From assembly GCA_016859345.1 (NCBI GenBank), contig CM029123.1:6545990-6609989 (forward strand): a stretch of DNA of 64,000 nucleotides, written 5' to 3'. The DNA comes from Istiophorus platypterus. Its lineage: Eukaryota; Chordata; Actinopteri; Istiophoriformes; Istiophoridae. Within the stretch, counting starts at the first letter, position 1; every line of letters begins with the position of its first letter. Below the pieces are notes generated by a model. The model was not told where the DNA came from. It worked only from the letters and a program-made list of their open reading frames with translations, and ran no database searches. Position numbers and translations under genes: made by a program. Positions 54,109 through 60,862 of this stretch are shown here, one piece after another.

Positions 54109-56574
54109 TTTTATTTTTCATCATTATTTAAACAATTTAGGTGTGTACTGTTTGTTTAAACTCTTCTGTTGTTTAGTTGGATTCCACCGTATAAAAATAG
54201 CAATGTCAATCAGTCTCAAACAGTAAGTGCATCACTTCAGAGTCTATATGTAGACTTGCTAAAAGCACTAAATACAGCTCTTGTATAGCCAATGTTGTTG
54301 AGATTTAAAGGCTGGATATGAAATGCACCAAAAGTGAAAGAGACACTGCACTTCCAGCAAACCATGTGCTTTTATCTCAATGTGTCAACACCTCAGCCAG
54401 GGCATACAAACAGGCCTGCAAACAAATATTACCACATAGGGAATTGAGAACAGCTACAACATCACACACTCAGGGAAATGGTGGTTGTCTGATGCACCAA
54501 TTGACCAACTCTGCCCAAAAAAACAAACAGGTGGCTAACATGGGACAGGGCTTGTCACACCTTACCAAGGGGCCAGTATCTGATTCTGCATAATCCAATA
54601 CGGTGAATGGATCTCAAGCTGTGTCCTCCAGCAGTCGTCCCGCAGACAAGTCACAGGCATATCATAAAAGCCCACCCCCACCTCCAGAACTCTCCGTGCC
54701 TTTGACTGCTCCATTTACACTAATTGTCATTCAGATGAGGGAGGGTTCTGTTGTTTAAGGCTGCCCCTGACACCATTAACATGAAAAGCACAATTAAGAG
54801 TAATTAGGCTTTTCCAGGCAATAGAGGTTATCTGGTATCCTAGCACGCAATATCCCCCTCCACAGCATGTAGCATGAAGGGATTTGATATATAGAAGCAT
54901 ATCAATTTACTCTTGTCTTCTGGTTTAAAATTCACACAACGGGACTAGTGACTAGCTCGAGGATAGTCCCCGCTACATCAAGGAATAAACCGTCTGAGCC
55001 AAAACAGCAAATCCAATTGCTTTTGACTGCTTTTTATTTTCAAGATTACCCATGACCAAGATGACTCAGAACAGACATCGGCAAAATGTGAAACTTATTG
55101 TGCTTGTATTTAACAGGATGCTTCACGGGCCAACAACAAAAAAATAACTCAGTGGCTCAGGCTCAAACACGAGCTTCAAATGACTTCTGGTGAAAAAAAA
55201 TCTCGGCAGACATCTCAAGGTTTAAATCAGGGAGTCGGGTCTGTGTTTTGGTTGTGGCAGGCGGCAGATAAATACCTTTAGGCAAAGTAGCCCATTCAAA
55301 GACCACAGGAAGCAGGGTCCGGGGAACAAGCAAGGACTTGCTCAACCTAAGCTCAAGCAGGGTAAATCTACTGGGGTATGTCCAAGCTAGAGAAACTGTT
55401 GGGGGGGGGGGTGGACATTTTTCTATCCTTTTTTTTTTGGGGGGGGAGCACAGGTTTTTTTAAGTGCCTCCCGAAGAGTTTATACACCAGCACACATATG
55501 AACACACCAATACCCCCCGTGAAGAGCCAGGGCCACATGCTGTGTTATCAGGGTAATGAATTCTCAGTGGTGGCTAAGAAAAGTTCACCGCATGCATGAG
55601 GACAACTGTGAGGAGCAGAGCTGCCACATATATTATATGTTTTTACACTGGTGTTTTAAAGTGTTCCCCGGAATCCGATGGAGAAACACTCACACGGGCT
55701 CACACAACTGTTTCCTGGCCGGACCAATATGAGTAAAAACCAAAGGTCCCTGGAGCTTGGCTGCAGCCTCAGACAGCCATAACGCGGAGGCGACCAGGGT
55801 GTTGCCAGCGTTACTCTGCCTGTGGCGAGTAGTAGCCAAGTCCTGGCTCTGCGGCCACCAGCGTGGGCTGAGGCAGCCCGCCTGTCACACACCCCTCAGC
55901 GCGGGGAGGGATGACAACAGCAGCGCGTCTCCCCCGCTCTGAACTCCGAGCTGCAAAAACCGTGAAATAAAATACGACACCAAACCTAAAAACGACGGAT
56001 ACATTACACAGGGTTGAGCTTAAGCGGCGGCTGTGCCGTGCGCTGGCGGCGCGCGACTGCGACTTCGCTGCGACTTTTTGGCACTTTTGCGCACTTTTGC
56101 GCACTTCTGCGCACGTTTGGCCACTTTCAGCTGCCCTTCCGAAGTAACTTTATTTCCATCTGCGTCATGGCCGCGGAGACCCAGCGCTCCGTCGGTGATG
56201 CTCAGTTTGAGATGATGCTGCTTGGCGCGGGGCTGGCGCGCGCCCTGGCGCTCGCGCCTCGGACCCCGACGACCACCGACGCCCGGATACTCACGCACTG
56301 CCTCCTGTTTGGGGTCCAGCGCGGAGCAGGTCTGCTGAAGTCGGCCGATCTTGCCCTGCAGCGCCCTGACCCGCAGGCTGGTGGAGGCGAGGTCGTCCTC
56401 CAGCTCCTGGAAGACGGAGCAGGCGTGTTTAGCCAGGTCCGACAGCTGGCGCAAGGTCCGAGATAGAGCCACATTACTGATGGAGACCAGATCCTCGAAA
56501 ACCAGAGCCTCCTCGTTTGGGACTTGATACCTGCACAGTAACTGAGGTTCCACGACTCGTTTGGCAAATGGCAT
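3894..56574 (-). CDS. nhs: nhs, complete coding region in eight exons (1,491 aa)
   Basis: Spliced gene with exons 56574-56295, 14233-14081, 13184-13051, 10324-10132, 8887-8756, 8308-5480, 4726-4603 and 4524-3894. All introns are GT-AG, every junction keeps phase, and the sum is 4,476 nt (1,491 codons plus stop). Seen: family landmarks in order, namely MPFAKR start, APWHQQRN block (exon 2), NWSKALPLPTPEE (exon 4), basic RRRKLRRRR (exon 5), GTRDSGCQTED and SRRRIRAQR (exon 6), RTTEDLFA (exon 7), SKRKVLGRKDS and [20 protein letters not shown] (exon 8). Known: NHS has an N-terminal WAVE-homology domain and regulates actin remodelling and epithelial/lens morphology; human mutations cause X-linked cataract-dental syndrome. 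Human NHS is about 1,630-1,650 aa, so this protein is somewhat shorter, mostly in exon 1. The closest alternatives, nhsl1 and nhsl2, fit the C-terminus and exons 4-6 less well. Teleosts can carry two nhs copies and I cannot say which this is. Confidence 0.95.
4525..4602 (-). other. nhs: nhs intron 7 (78 bp)
   Basis: GTGAGT donor to TTCTCAG acceptor, in phase 2. Very short, near the minimum for vertebrate introns and typical of teleosts. The exon 8 frame stays open back into it, which is why an uncorrected ORF would extend exon 8 to 4577. Confidence 0.93.
4603..4726 (-). CDS. nhs: nhs exon 7: RTTEDLFA motif
   Basis: 124 nt, phase 1 to phase 2; residues 1242-1281. The acceptor is TTTGCAG and the donor is GTGAGT after ATACACAG. 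The peptide ends SPTKTRTTEDLFAMIHR (the last residue is split with exon 8), the signature that precedes SKRKVLGR in NHS and NHSL1. An acidic, serine-rich stretch (NDSVVSLLSDESRPADDS) comes first. It is too short for its own long open frame, but both splice sites and the conserved motif are clear. Confidence 0.95.
4727..5479 (-). other. nhs: nhs intron 6 (753 bp)
   Basis: GTATTT donor, TTTGCAG acceptor. AT-rich with T-runs near 4853 and 5034; no element or exon recognised inside. Confidence 0.9.
5480..8308 (-). CDS. nhs: nhs exon 6: giant central exon (943 residues)
   Basis: 2,829 nt, phase 1 to phase 1, a single uninterrupted frame; residues about 298-1241. The acceptor is TCCCAG before ACTCCGATG, and the donor is GTATTT after AGCAAAG. 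Landmarks: GTRDSGCQTED (about 330), SRRRIRAQR (about 348), NWSGSSSTCPSQTSETIPP, CPSFTSMAT, VDTEGYYTSMHFDCGLKG, KPSPPKRSSSLRK, YADLWLLNDLKSSDPYRSL, then SPSSGYSSQSETPTSSFP and KRKPKVPERKSSL. The protein is Ser/Pro/Glu-rich and looks largely disordered, with conserved islands likely to be phosphorylation or SH3/WW-type binding sites (inferred). The last 250 residues, before KGI read-through, are poorly conserved. Exon GC content is far above that of the flanking introns. Confidence 0.97.
8309..8755 (-). other. nhs: nhs intron 5 (447 bp)
   Basis: GTATGT donor and TCCCAG acceptor. Nothing beyond ordinary AT-rich intron sequence seen. Confidence 0.9.
8756..8887 (-). CDS. nhs: nhs exon 5: basic, possible nuclear-localisation cluster
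   Basis: 132 nt, phase 1 to phase 1; residues 255-297. The acceptor is TTGCAG and the donor is GTATGT after GACTTAG. The peptide runs VGFDRDASVRCSLVHSQ, then VLQRRRKLRRRRTVAGIP and ends VQQDL. The dense Arg/Lys run (RRRKLRRRR) is the type of motif proposed as a nuclear localisation signal in NHS proteins; that role is inferred from composition. The exon is symmetric, so skipping would remove the basic cluster in frame. Confidence 0.95.
8888..10131 (-). other. nhs: nhs intron 4 (1,244 bp), holds a foldback-element copy
   Basis: GTAAAT donor and TTGCAG acceptor. About a fifth of the intron is a foldback-type repeat (9711-9983) next to the donor side. The short frames at 9058-9565 have no recognisable content. 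Confidence 0.9.
9711..9983. mobile_element. foldback/MITE-type repeat, copy 1 (degenerate)
   Basis: Begins near gtttggggaaatattc and ends with gtatttcccaaaaatgttga, so its ends are roughly inverted copies. Inside are the words ggttagcttatcttagcataaagaatgg, then ctggctctgtc, cacctaccagcacc and caatttgtggtta. The same words, in the same order, form a repeat common in percomorph fish genomes and appear again in the 38308-38789 copy. No coding capacity. Confidence 0.7.
10132..10324 (-). CDS. nhs: nhs exon 4: LDKQTNWSKALPLPTPEE block
   Basis: 193 nt, phase 0 to phase 1; encodes residues 190-253. The acceptor is TTTTGCAG followed by GCT GCG, and the donor is GTAAAT after ACCG. It carries an acidic start (SDPDTDG), then NIPSTLDKQTNW, SKALPLPTPEE and ends IPINVT, shared by NHS and NHSL1. 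The function of this block is not established; it is one of the family's most invariant segments. A foldback-type repeat lies within 150 bp downstream of its donor (9711-9983), the closest mobile element to any coding exon in the window. Confidence 0.95.
10325..13050 (-). other. nhs: nhs intron 3 (2,726 bp)
   Basis: GTGAGA donor and TTTTGCAG acceptor, phase 0. Contains a 15-nt G run at 12474-12488 and an A run at 11610-11618. Mammalian NHS has an alternatively used short exon in some isoforms. I looked for a counterpart here and found none convincing; the frames at 12131-12763 lack paired splice sites in phase. Confidence 0.85.
12474..12488. repeat. G homopolymer (15 nt)
   Basis: Uninterrupted G run in nhs intron 3. 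Its length is likely to be uncertain in any assembly. Confidence 0.9.
13051..13184 (-). CDS. nhs: nhs exon 3: short Arg-rich then Pro/Met-rich segment
   Basis: 134 nt, phase 1 to phase 0; encodes residues 145-189. The acceptor is TTGCAG and the donor is GTGAGA after GACAACG. The peptide starts HQRRRLGSRERR and continues with MPLMPMHPSPH. It matches the human NHS exon-3 pattern of a basic stretch, a small hydrophobic AIS/SIA patch and a proline-rich stretch, but is weakly conserved in detail. The call rests on that pattern, both splice sites, and the fact that only this frame bridges phase 1 of exon 2 to phase 0 of exon 4. No stop occurs in frame. A different reading frame is also open across this exon but does not fit the flanking phases. 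Confidence 0.82.
13185..14080 (-). other. nhs: nhs intron 2 (896 bp), contains a perfect palindrome
   Basis: GTGAGG donor and TTGCAG acceptor. The notable content is the 38-bp palindrome at 13481-13518. No exon recognised. Confidence 0.88.
13481..13518. repeat. perfect 18-bp inverted repeat with 2-nt centre
   Basis: Arms tgactgaacattaaatgt (13481-13498) and acatttaatgttcagtca (13501-13518) are exact reverse complements around the dinucleotide ca. Such a near-continuous palindrome can form a hairpin in RNA or a cruciform in DNA. Neither flank extends the pairing. Confidence 0.97.
14081..14233 (-). CDS. nhs: nhs exon 2: conserved APWHQQRN block
   Basis: 153 nt, phase 1 to phase 1; the first two bases (CG) complete the proline codon split from exon 1. 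Encodes residues 95-144, beginning VSNLDVESKL and containing APWHQQRNVF, STRPACVEELHRQA and ending WALHR. This is the best conserved block across NHS, NHSL1 and NHSL2. The acceptor is CTGGCAG, preceded directly by a (CT)12 run that serves as the polypyrimidine tract. The donor is GTGAGG after CACCGAG. Being symmetric, the exon could be skipped without a frameshift. Confidence 0.95.
14239..14262. repeat. (AG)12 microsatellite at the exon 2 acceptor
   Basis: Twelve uninterrupted AG units on plus, read as (CT)12 in the transcript and ending 5 nt before exon 2. It forms the polypyrimidine tract of this splice site. Confidence 0.97.
14906..14931. repeat. C run plus (CA)n
   Basis: Nine C residues followed by about eight CA units in intron 1. 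Confidence 0.9.
15995..16008. repeat. C homopolymer (14 nt)
   Basis: Uninterrupted C run in nhs intron 1. Confidence 0.9.
17114..17160. repeat. (CAA)n-type simple repeat
   Basis: Imperfect caacaa/caaaaa units, giving an artefactual poly-Asn frame on plus. Confidence 0.85.
24307..24350 (+). mobile_element. possible Tc1/mariner-type terminal remnant
   Basis: The stretch tacagtggagtccaaaagtc followed by tgagtccact resembles the termini of fish Tc1-like elements (TA target, then CAGTG.. and CCAAAAGTCTGAG). I do not find the matching inverted end or a transposase frame nearby, so this is at best a solo end. Confidence 0.35.
25284..25311. repeat. (TG)n microsatellite
   Basis: TG run with two tct interruptions. 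Confidence 0.85.
31380..31610. repeat. teleost interspersed repeat fragment
   Basis: Contains ttggtttccaccaactctca, then agggaaatatctggttcttt and agctgctaaatgctaaatgc, words I associate with a frequent dispersed repeat of percomorph genomes. Boundaries are approximate and no coding capacity is present. The identification is from memory of the word pattern only. Confidence 0.4.
33200..33295. repeat. imperfect (CA)n microsatellite
   Basis: About 95 bp of CA with cagaca and caaaca interruptions, preceded by a 7-nt C run. The repeat explains the artefactual Thr/His-rich and Cys/Val-rich frames here. Confidence 0.95.
33514..33573. repeat. two-unit direct repeat, 37-bp period
   Basis: gaaaataactgtttaaggcc at 33514 and gaaaatagttgtttaaggtc at 33551, both followed by tgg. 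A small local duplication. Confidence 0.75.
35427..35470. repeat. (GT)n microsatellite
   Basis: Seventeen uninterrupted GT units to 35460, then a short imperfect extension. Confidence 0.95.
35708..35736. repeat. (CA)n microsatellite
   Basis: About 14 uninterrupted CA units, only 240 bp from the (GT)n run of opposite orientation at 35427-35470, so the two tracts could pair as an inverted repeat. Confidence 0.95.
37008..37021. repeat. G homopolymer (14 nt)
   Basis: Uninterrupted G run in nhs intron 1. Confidence 0.9.
38308..38789. mobile_element. foldback/MITE-type repeat, copy 2 with about 40-bp TIRs
   Basis: Left end caacattttggaaaatatac; the right end, read on minus, is caacgttttgggaaatacgc, and the pairing continues imperfectly for about 40 bp (both ends include CTTTCTT). 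The interior shares gttagcttagcttagtataaagattgg and ctggctctgtcc with the copy at 9711-9983. No transposase frame, so it is non-autonomous. It is longer and better preserved than copy 1. Confidence 0.72.
40551..40640. repeat. A/C-rich low-complexity tract
   Basis: Runs of caaaaa and caaacaaa with a C-rich centre (aaccccccacccccac). Explains the Phe/Val-rich frame on minus. Confidence 0.85.
42138..42200 (-). mobile_element. tRNA-derived SINE head (degenerate)
   Basis: On minus, the sequence has an A-box-like stretch (TTGCTTAGTGGCAATGGC) and, about 20 nt on, a B-box-like stretch (GAGTTTGAATCCC, against the consensus GGTTCGAATCC). These give a tRNA-like arrangement ending in CCACTGTGG. The stems are too imperfect for a working tRNA, and no 3' tail of the element can be delimited. 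Best read as the polymerase III promoter part of an old SINE. Confidence 0.6.
43307..43321. repeat. C homopolymer (15 nt)
   Basis: Uninterrupted C run in nhs intron 1. Confidence 0.9.
54068..54106. repeat. (GA)n microsatellite
   Basis: About 19 uninterrupted GA units in intron 1. The longest perfect dinucleotide tract in the window. Confidence 0.96.
56071..56130. repeat. 10-bp tandem array with TGCGCA sites
   Basis: Six units of exactly 10 bp, the clearest being two identical gcacttttgc units at 56081-56100 and gcacttctgc at 56101-56110, with diverged units on both sides. The unit junctions make the palindrome TGCGCA at 56088, 56098 and 56108, spaced one helical turn apart. It lies about 165-225 bp inside nhs intron 1, within the CpG-rich block. 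Confidence 0.75.
56295..56574 (-). CDS. nhs: nhs exon 1: start codon and WAVE-homology-type helical region
   Basis: Encodes residues 1-93 plus the first base of codon 94. The start is chosen because MPFAKR..EPQ is the NHS N-terminus and the ATG has A at -3. Residues from about 25 to 93 form a predicted helical stretch (ALSRTLRQLSDLAKHACSV, then FQELEDDLAS) matching the WAVE homology domain through which NHS proteins bind Abi-type partners. The donor is GTGAGT after GAGGCAGTGC, ending in phase 1. Compared with mammalian exon 1 (roughly twice as long), the Pro/Ala-rich spacer between MPFAKR and the helical part is almost absent here. The open frame runs on 91 codons into the intron, so ORF callers overextend it. 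Confidence 0.93.
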
Positions 56575-56669
56575 GATGGTGCGGACCGGGGAGTAAATCC
56601 AACAGAAGTCACCCGAGGGCGGGCAGAGAGCAGTTCCGTGCCCTCGACCCCTGATCCAGTCTTCTGAGC

Positions 56670-56714
56670 TCAGCTGCTGCCGCCGCTGCCGCCGCTGCCG
56701 CTGCCGGCCCCCAT
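56670..56714 (-). CDS. upstream ORF in nhs 5' leader (14 codons, Gly/Ser)
   Basis: Reading the minus strand, an ATG at 56714 opens a 14-codon frame made almost only of Gly and Ser (MGAGSGSGGSGGSS) and closes with TGA at 56670, 95 nt before the nhs ATG. The ATG has A at -3 and G at +4, a strong context, better than the main ATG (A at -3, C at +4). The frame is built from a GGC/AGC trinucleotide repeat. It can only act if transcription starts upstream of 56714, which the sequence does not prove. No other ATG lies between it and the main start. Confidence 0.45.
   Translation of the reverse strand: MGAGSGSGGSGGSS
56675..56705. repeat. GCC/GCT trinucleotide repeat in nhs 5' leader
   Basis: Interrupted run of ctg ccg ccg units on plus (GGC/AGC on the transcript strand). 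It encodes the Gly/Ser uORF, or alanines in the alternative frame. GC-only triplet runs are length-variable in general; variability here is inferred. Confidence 0.7.
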
Positions 56715-59039
56715 CCTTTCACTCGCTGCAGAGGACTGTGCTGCTCCTCGCTGCTGCGCCGGCTCATCCGCTGCCCCGACGCTAGTGTGTTTTTCACGTC
56801 TCCAAAGTAGAGGTGGATTTTAAAAAGAGAGGGAGTGGGAAGACCAGGAGCGGAGTCCCGGGCCTCCCTGGATCCGGACTGCTCCGGCGTCCTGGATTCA
56901 CAGCCACCAGGGAAAAACGAACGCAACGGTCCCCCTGCGACGCTTCTATGGGACGCTGCGCACACTTCACAGCAAAACCTAAAATGTGCGTTAGAAGTTG
57001 GAATAGACTCGACCTTGAGCACCGAATACTACAAGTGTCCTGGTCAAAGCTCTTTTGGGATGTTGCAGAGGAAGGCAGAATCCGAAGGGAAAAAATGGAT
57101 TCATTCCTAGAATGATCCTTATGGCTTTTGGGCCTCAACATGTGCGCTGTAAGAATAAAACACTCCTTAACTGAGATTTATTATCAACACAAGGACATGT
57201 CAGTGAAGACAGATCTAAAGTTGCATATCATGATTTTTTTTTCTCTTGCTTTTAATTAGAGCTGATGAGATTAGTCAATTAATCACTTAAATGGTTCACT
57301 GACAATGAATTTGGTAACGTACTAAACGGTGGGGCAGCTTCTTTGTCTGCCTCACATGAACAAAACAAACAAACAAACAAAGAAAACAAAAAAACAACCC
57401 CATTTGGACCGTATTGTGTGTGTGACATTTCCTTGTCACATAGCCGTGAGAGCTCGAGTATTTTAGCCTAAAAGCTTGAGCATGTCCAAGTGCTGCAGCA
57501 CAACGTGTGACTCCAGATAGACAACCCAGGACAAACTTTTGCAACTTGTAGAGCTTATAAAGAGTATAAATCCATTATTTATTGCTAGGAAACCCAACAA
57601 ATAAATATTATATTCTCTTTACTTGTTTATTAAATGTGATAAACCTATATAAGAATTCCTGTTTTAAGTTGCCATGCCCCCGTCTAGGTTAATTTTTGCA
57701 TTCACCTCTCTATGCAGACCTAACAGCCTGGGCCGAGCTTCATTCACATTTGCTGAATGAGTGTTTAGCTAAATCCCAGCAGCTGACGGGGCCAGAATCA
57801 GCAGAGGTGACAGCCTAAAAGCCCTTCCTGTGGCCTAACTAATGTCCACAGCAGAAGTGCAACCTTTGCAAAGCCCGGCGCGGGACAAAGGAGAGACGAG
57901 AGAAACGGCGTATGTCGTCATCTTTGAGTAATGGTGCTGCAACAAAAGGGCTAACTTGAACAGACAAAAGCTGGTAATCTTTGTTGTGAGAAGAGACAGC
58001 TTTGACTTTTCAGCCACTGTGGAGATATGGGTACAGTTTATTTACACTGAACTTAGAAAAGTGCTCTCCGTGTCTCTGCCAGCCAATGGAGTTTATTTCA
58101 TCTGATTAACTTCGAGTTTCTGCTGTATTCCAAACTACATTTGGACATTACACTGTAGTTTCCGTGGCATAGATTAATGCCGGCGTCTGTGGAGGCCCAG
58201 TCCCTGAGTATTTTTTATTTCTAATTCTGTCTGAGAGCACTGAATATCACTGTCTCCAGCTAGACTAATCATTAATAGTAATAACCATCCAGGAAATAAT
58301 AACCCAGTGTGAGATAGCTAGTTGGCAATTATATCGAACAGGCGTATACTTAACGACAACACATGGCGGACACATATAGTTTCATCATCACATGCAGCTG
58401 TCATCTTGAAATGCGAACCAAACACTTTTAAGTGGTATTTATAGTTCAGGGAGAAAGACTCCCCGTTAAGCCGTCTGATTTGATGAACAATCACACCCCT
58501 TATGTATAAGATAAAATACAACCTACAGTATGGGAGGGGCTACTGTACGTAGAAGCAACAGCAGGTACTGACAGGCAGGACTGTGCCAAACATGGCTTAT
58601 GGCGCTGAGGAGTTACCAGCGCCTTGTTGTCGTCTGGCATCCTTTGTCTGTCTCCCAGACTGAACCCACTCACTTCCAGCTCATTCGTTTTCTCAGATGT
58701 GGGAGCGACGTATCATCCCACAATGCCTTCACCCAGTGCTCAAACACTGCTCAGCTATTTTACTTGGATCTAAAGAGTCTGTTTCATTTTGCTCTTTCCT
58801 AAAAAATGTCCTGTGATTTCAATCAACCTTAAAGAGTCTTTCAGTCATTCAGCTCCCTGCTAGGCTCAATTTAATCTTGCAGAATATTTCACATCCTAAA
58901 AATGAGTTTCTATTGCCATTTCAAGGAAAAATAAGACAAAACACATCAATCATTAAAAACTGTAACAAGACTGTAGTCTACAGTCATGATAGCTACCCCT
59001 TTAGGCTTTATGTAGGCACAACTAAATGCAACATTGGTA

Positions 59040-59275
59040 GATTAAAACGCCTGCTGTGATAATGCTAACATGCTGAGGTTAAGCGGGTGTAATTTTTATT
59101 AACTAGAAATTAGGGTGTTAGCATGCTAACATTTGCTAATTAGCACTAAACACGAAGCTGAGGTTGATGGGAATATGATTAGATTTGCAGGCATTTTCTC
59201 ATCCAGTGGTTGTCAAGAAATGTCACTCAACACCACAGATGTCAGCTCCTTTCCCATCCCTCCAGCCACGCAGCC
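59040..59275. repeat. teleost interspersed repeat fragment (GCTAACATGCTGA type)
   Basis: Holds gctaacatgctgagg, gttagcatgctaacatttgc and later gttgtcaagaaatgtcactc followed by aacaccacagatgtcagc. This is a diverged version of a very common fish repeat with the gctaacatgct and ttgagatatttcactcaaaacc words. It lies between reps2 and nhs. Confidence 0.5.
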
Positions 59276-60735
59276 AGCCTGGCTAAAGACCCTAATGTTG
59301 ATACGCCAAGTTAGTGAGTTGGAAAAATGTCAAGATTGATTGCCAAGCTCTTGATCAAGACCCAAGTAGCATGTTACAGGACTCGAAGAGAGAACAGACA
59401 TATCAGTGTGTGAGGCTCCCAAATGGGAGCCAAGTGTGTCAGGGGATATTTTTGGATGGCAGTGGTGGTGTGTCTGGGAATACAGCCATCAGTGGTGGTC
59501 TGCTTGACCCTCGGTTGTTGTGTCTGTGTTGGAGAAAGCACAGCTGCTTTTGTCACGGGCAGAGCGATGTGACTGCAGTCTGTTTGATCGATTTTGCTTT
59601 CATATGCATGATGTGATAATGACTTCAGATACATCCGTTTATGTATCCAAACTTCAATGGCACCGTCTTTTAAGGGTTAGAAGCAAGAGTAAATAAATGC
59701 TTTTAGATATTCTATGGAAATTTATTTTGGAACTTTTGCAGGTTTCCACATCCATGCTGCTCAGTGCGACCCTAAGTTATATCTTTACACACCAGTAAAA
59801 AATGATAAAACAATGTTTCTTGAGGTTATCGATTAAAAGGACTAACTTCTCTGGCACAAAAATTGTAATAAAATAATAACAAGTAATAAAAATAGACAAC
59901 TTTATTAATTAGTTTGATTATTGTCTTCAGCCCAGAGCTCAGTTATGCAGGATTTAGGTTAATTTGTAGTCCAATGCTTACATTGTTTTAGCAAACATGC
60001 AGTATCAAGCATGCCATCATGTTATTCAAACCACTTCATTTACCATCAGTAAAAATCTCAATTCTGGGATAAAAAAAATGGTGTAAAGCAAGGTTAAGCG
60101 GAACCACACCTTTGCACAGATAAAATCAAAACCATATCTGCCATAAATTTATCTTGCAAAAATGAATAATGTGCTCATGTCATTCATTTTTTTGACCACT
60201 GGTTTTGGTTAAATTGTGGAACCATACCACCATATACACATGCTTAAATTTTGTATGACCTTGCAGATGTGCATTTTGGACACTTTAATTGCAAAAAATA
60301 AACCAGACTCAAAAACTATTCTGTAGCACCATCACTTGCTCTAGACCATATGGGCACACATGAATTATACTGTATGCAAAAAATTAAAACAGTGTATTTC
60401 AATTCCCATTATTAATACAGTACATAATCAGTCATGGCAACATGTGCACAAAACTGTTACATGTACTGTAAGAAAGGTAAGTTTGAGAAAAAACTTACAG
60501 TAACAATATGGGAGAAATTAATAGTAACTCAACAGAAAAAATTAAGTTAGAATGTAGCAATGAATGAAAGGATATTTTACATGTGCATATCATACAGTGA
60601 TTAAAAATGCATGGTTTAATCCTGAAAAAAAAAACAAAAAAACATTAAAGGTAATACAAAGTAACATTTGGACAAGGGACTTGCATCCCTATGGGTCTTC
60701 AATGCACCTTTGTTTCCATCATCAGCCCTTTTACA

Positions 60736-60741
60736 TTTATT
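60736..60741 (-). promoter_or_regulatory. reps2: candidate reps2 poly(A) signal
   Basis: AATAAA on minus, 122 nt past the stop. Other AATAAA words on minus lie at 59901-59906 and 59721-59726, so the 3' UTR may be 0.1 to 1.2 kb. The sequence does not decide which is used. Confidence 0.35.
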
Positions 60742-60862
60742 CTGTGTTCATCACTAAAAAACAACTTTCTGTAGCTTGGCTCAAACGTTCTTGTTTGATA
60801 GAGACACTGACGTACTTCGGCGAAGCACTGGCAACGTGACTCTAACCCGACTCAAGGCTCGG

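Larger units (their letters stand above)
14234..56294 (-). other. nhs: nhs intron 1 (42,061 bp)
   Basis: GTGAGT donor at 56294 and CTGGCAG acceptor at 14234, phase 1. Read on both strands, it shows no exon with a recognisable product; the longest frames (21172-21522, 44142-44528, 46082-46444, 48141-48455 on plus) have no family motif and no codon-use signal. It holds a possible Tc1-like end (24307), a teleost interspersed repeat (31380), a foldback element (38308), a tRNA-derived SINE (42138), CA/GA microsatellites and homopolymers. Between these lie long stretches (14940-24300, 25320-31370, 43330-54060) in which I see nothing definable. Long first introns usually carry enhancers and alternative first exons; human NHS uses alternative first exons, but I cannot place any here by eye. 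Confidence 0.9.
55650..56960 (-). promoter_or_regulatory. nhs: CpG-rich 5' end of nhs (probable promoter region)
   Basis: A sharp rise in G+C and CpG against AT-rich flanks, covering exon 1, the start of intron 1 and about 400 bp upstream. It holds the trinucleotide repeat at 56675-56705, phased TGCGCA sites at 56088-56113 and many GGCG/CGCC words. I see no convincing TATA box, consistent with a CpG-type promoter. The transcription start is not determined; somewhere around 56750-57050 is plausible. Antisense open frames here (for example 56014-56466 on plus) follow from the lack of AT-rich stops. Confidence 0.6.
57000..60862. other. reps2-nhs intergenic region including the reps2 3' UTR
   Basis: AT-rich with no coding signal. 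Includes a CAAA-type simple repeat at 57361-57400 and an interspersed repeat at 59040-59275. The upstream nhs promoter elements and the reps2 3' end must share this short space. The frame at 59314-59616 has no recognisable motif. Confidence 0.6.

Noticed and set aside
56014..56466. 150-codon plus-strand frame over nhs exon 1
   Set aside because: Lies in the CpG-rich block antisense to a certain exon; stops are rare there because of GC content, and no motif is visible.
56609..57022. Minus-strand frame with a long alanine run upstream of nhs
   Set aside because: Poly-Ala comes from the GCC/GCT repeat read in another frame; no conserved sequence, and it ends before the nhs start.
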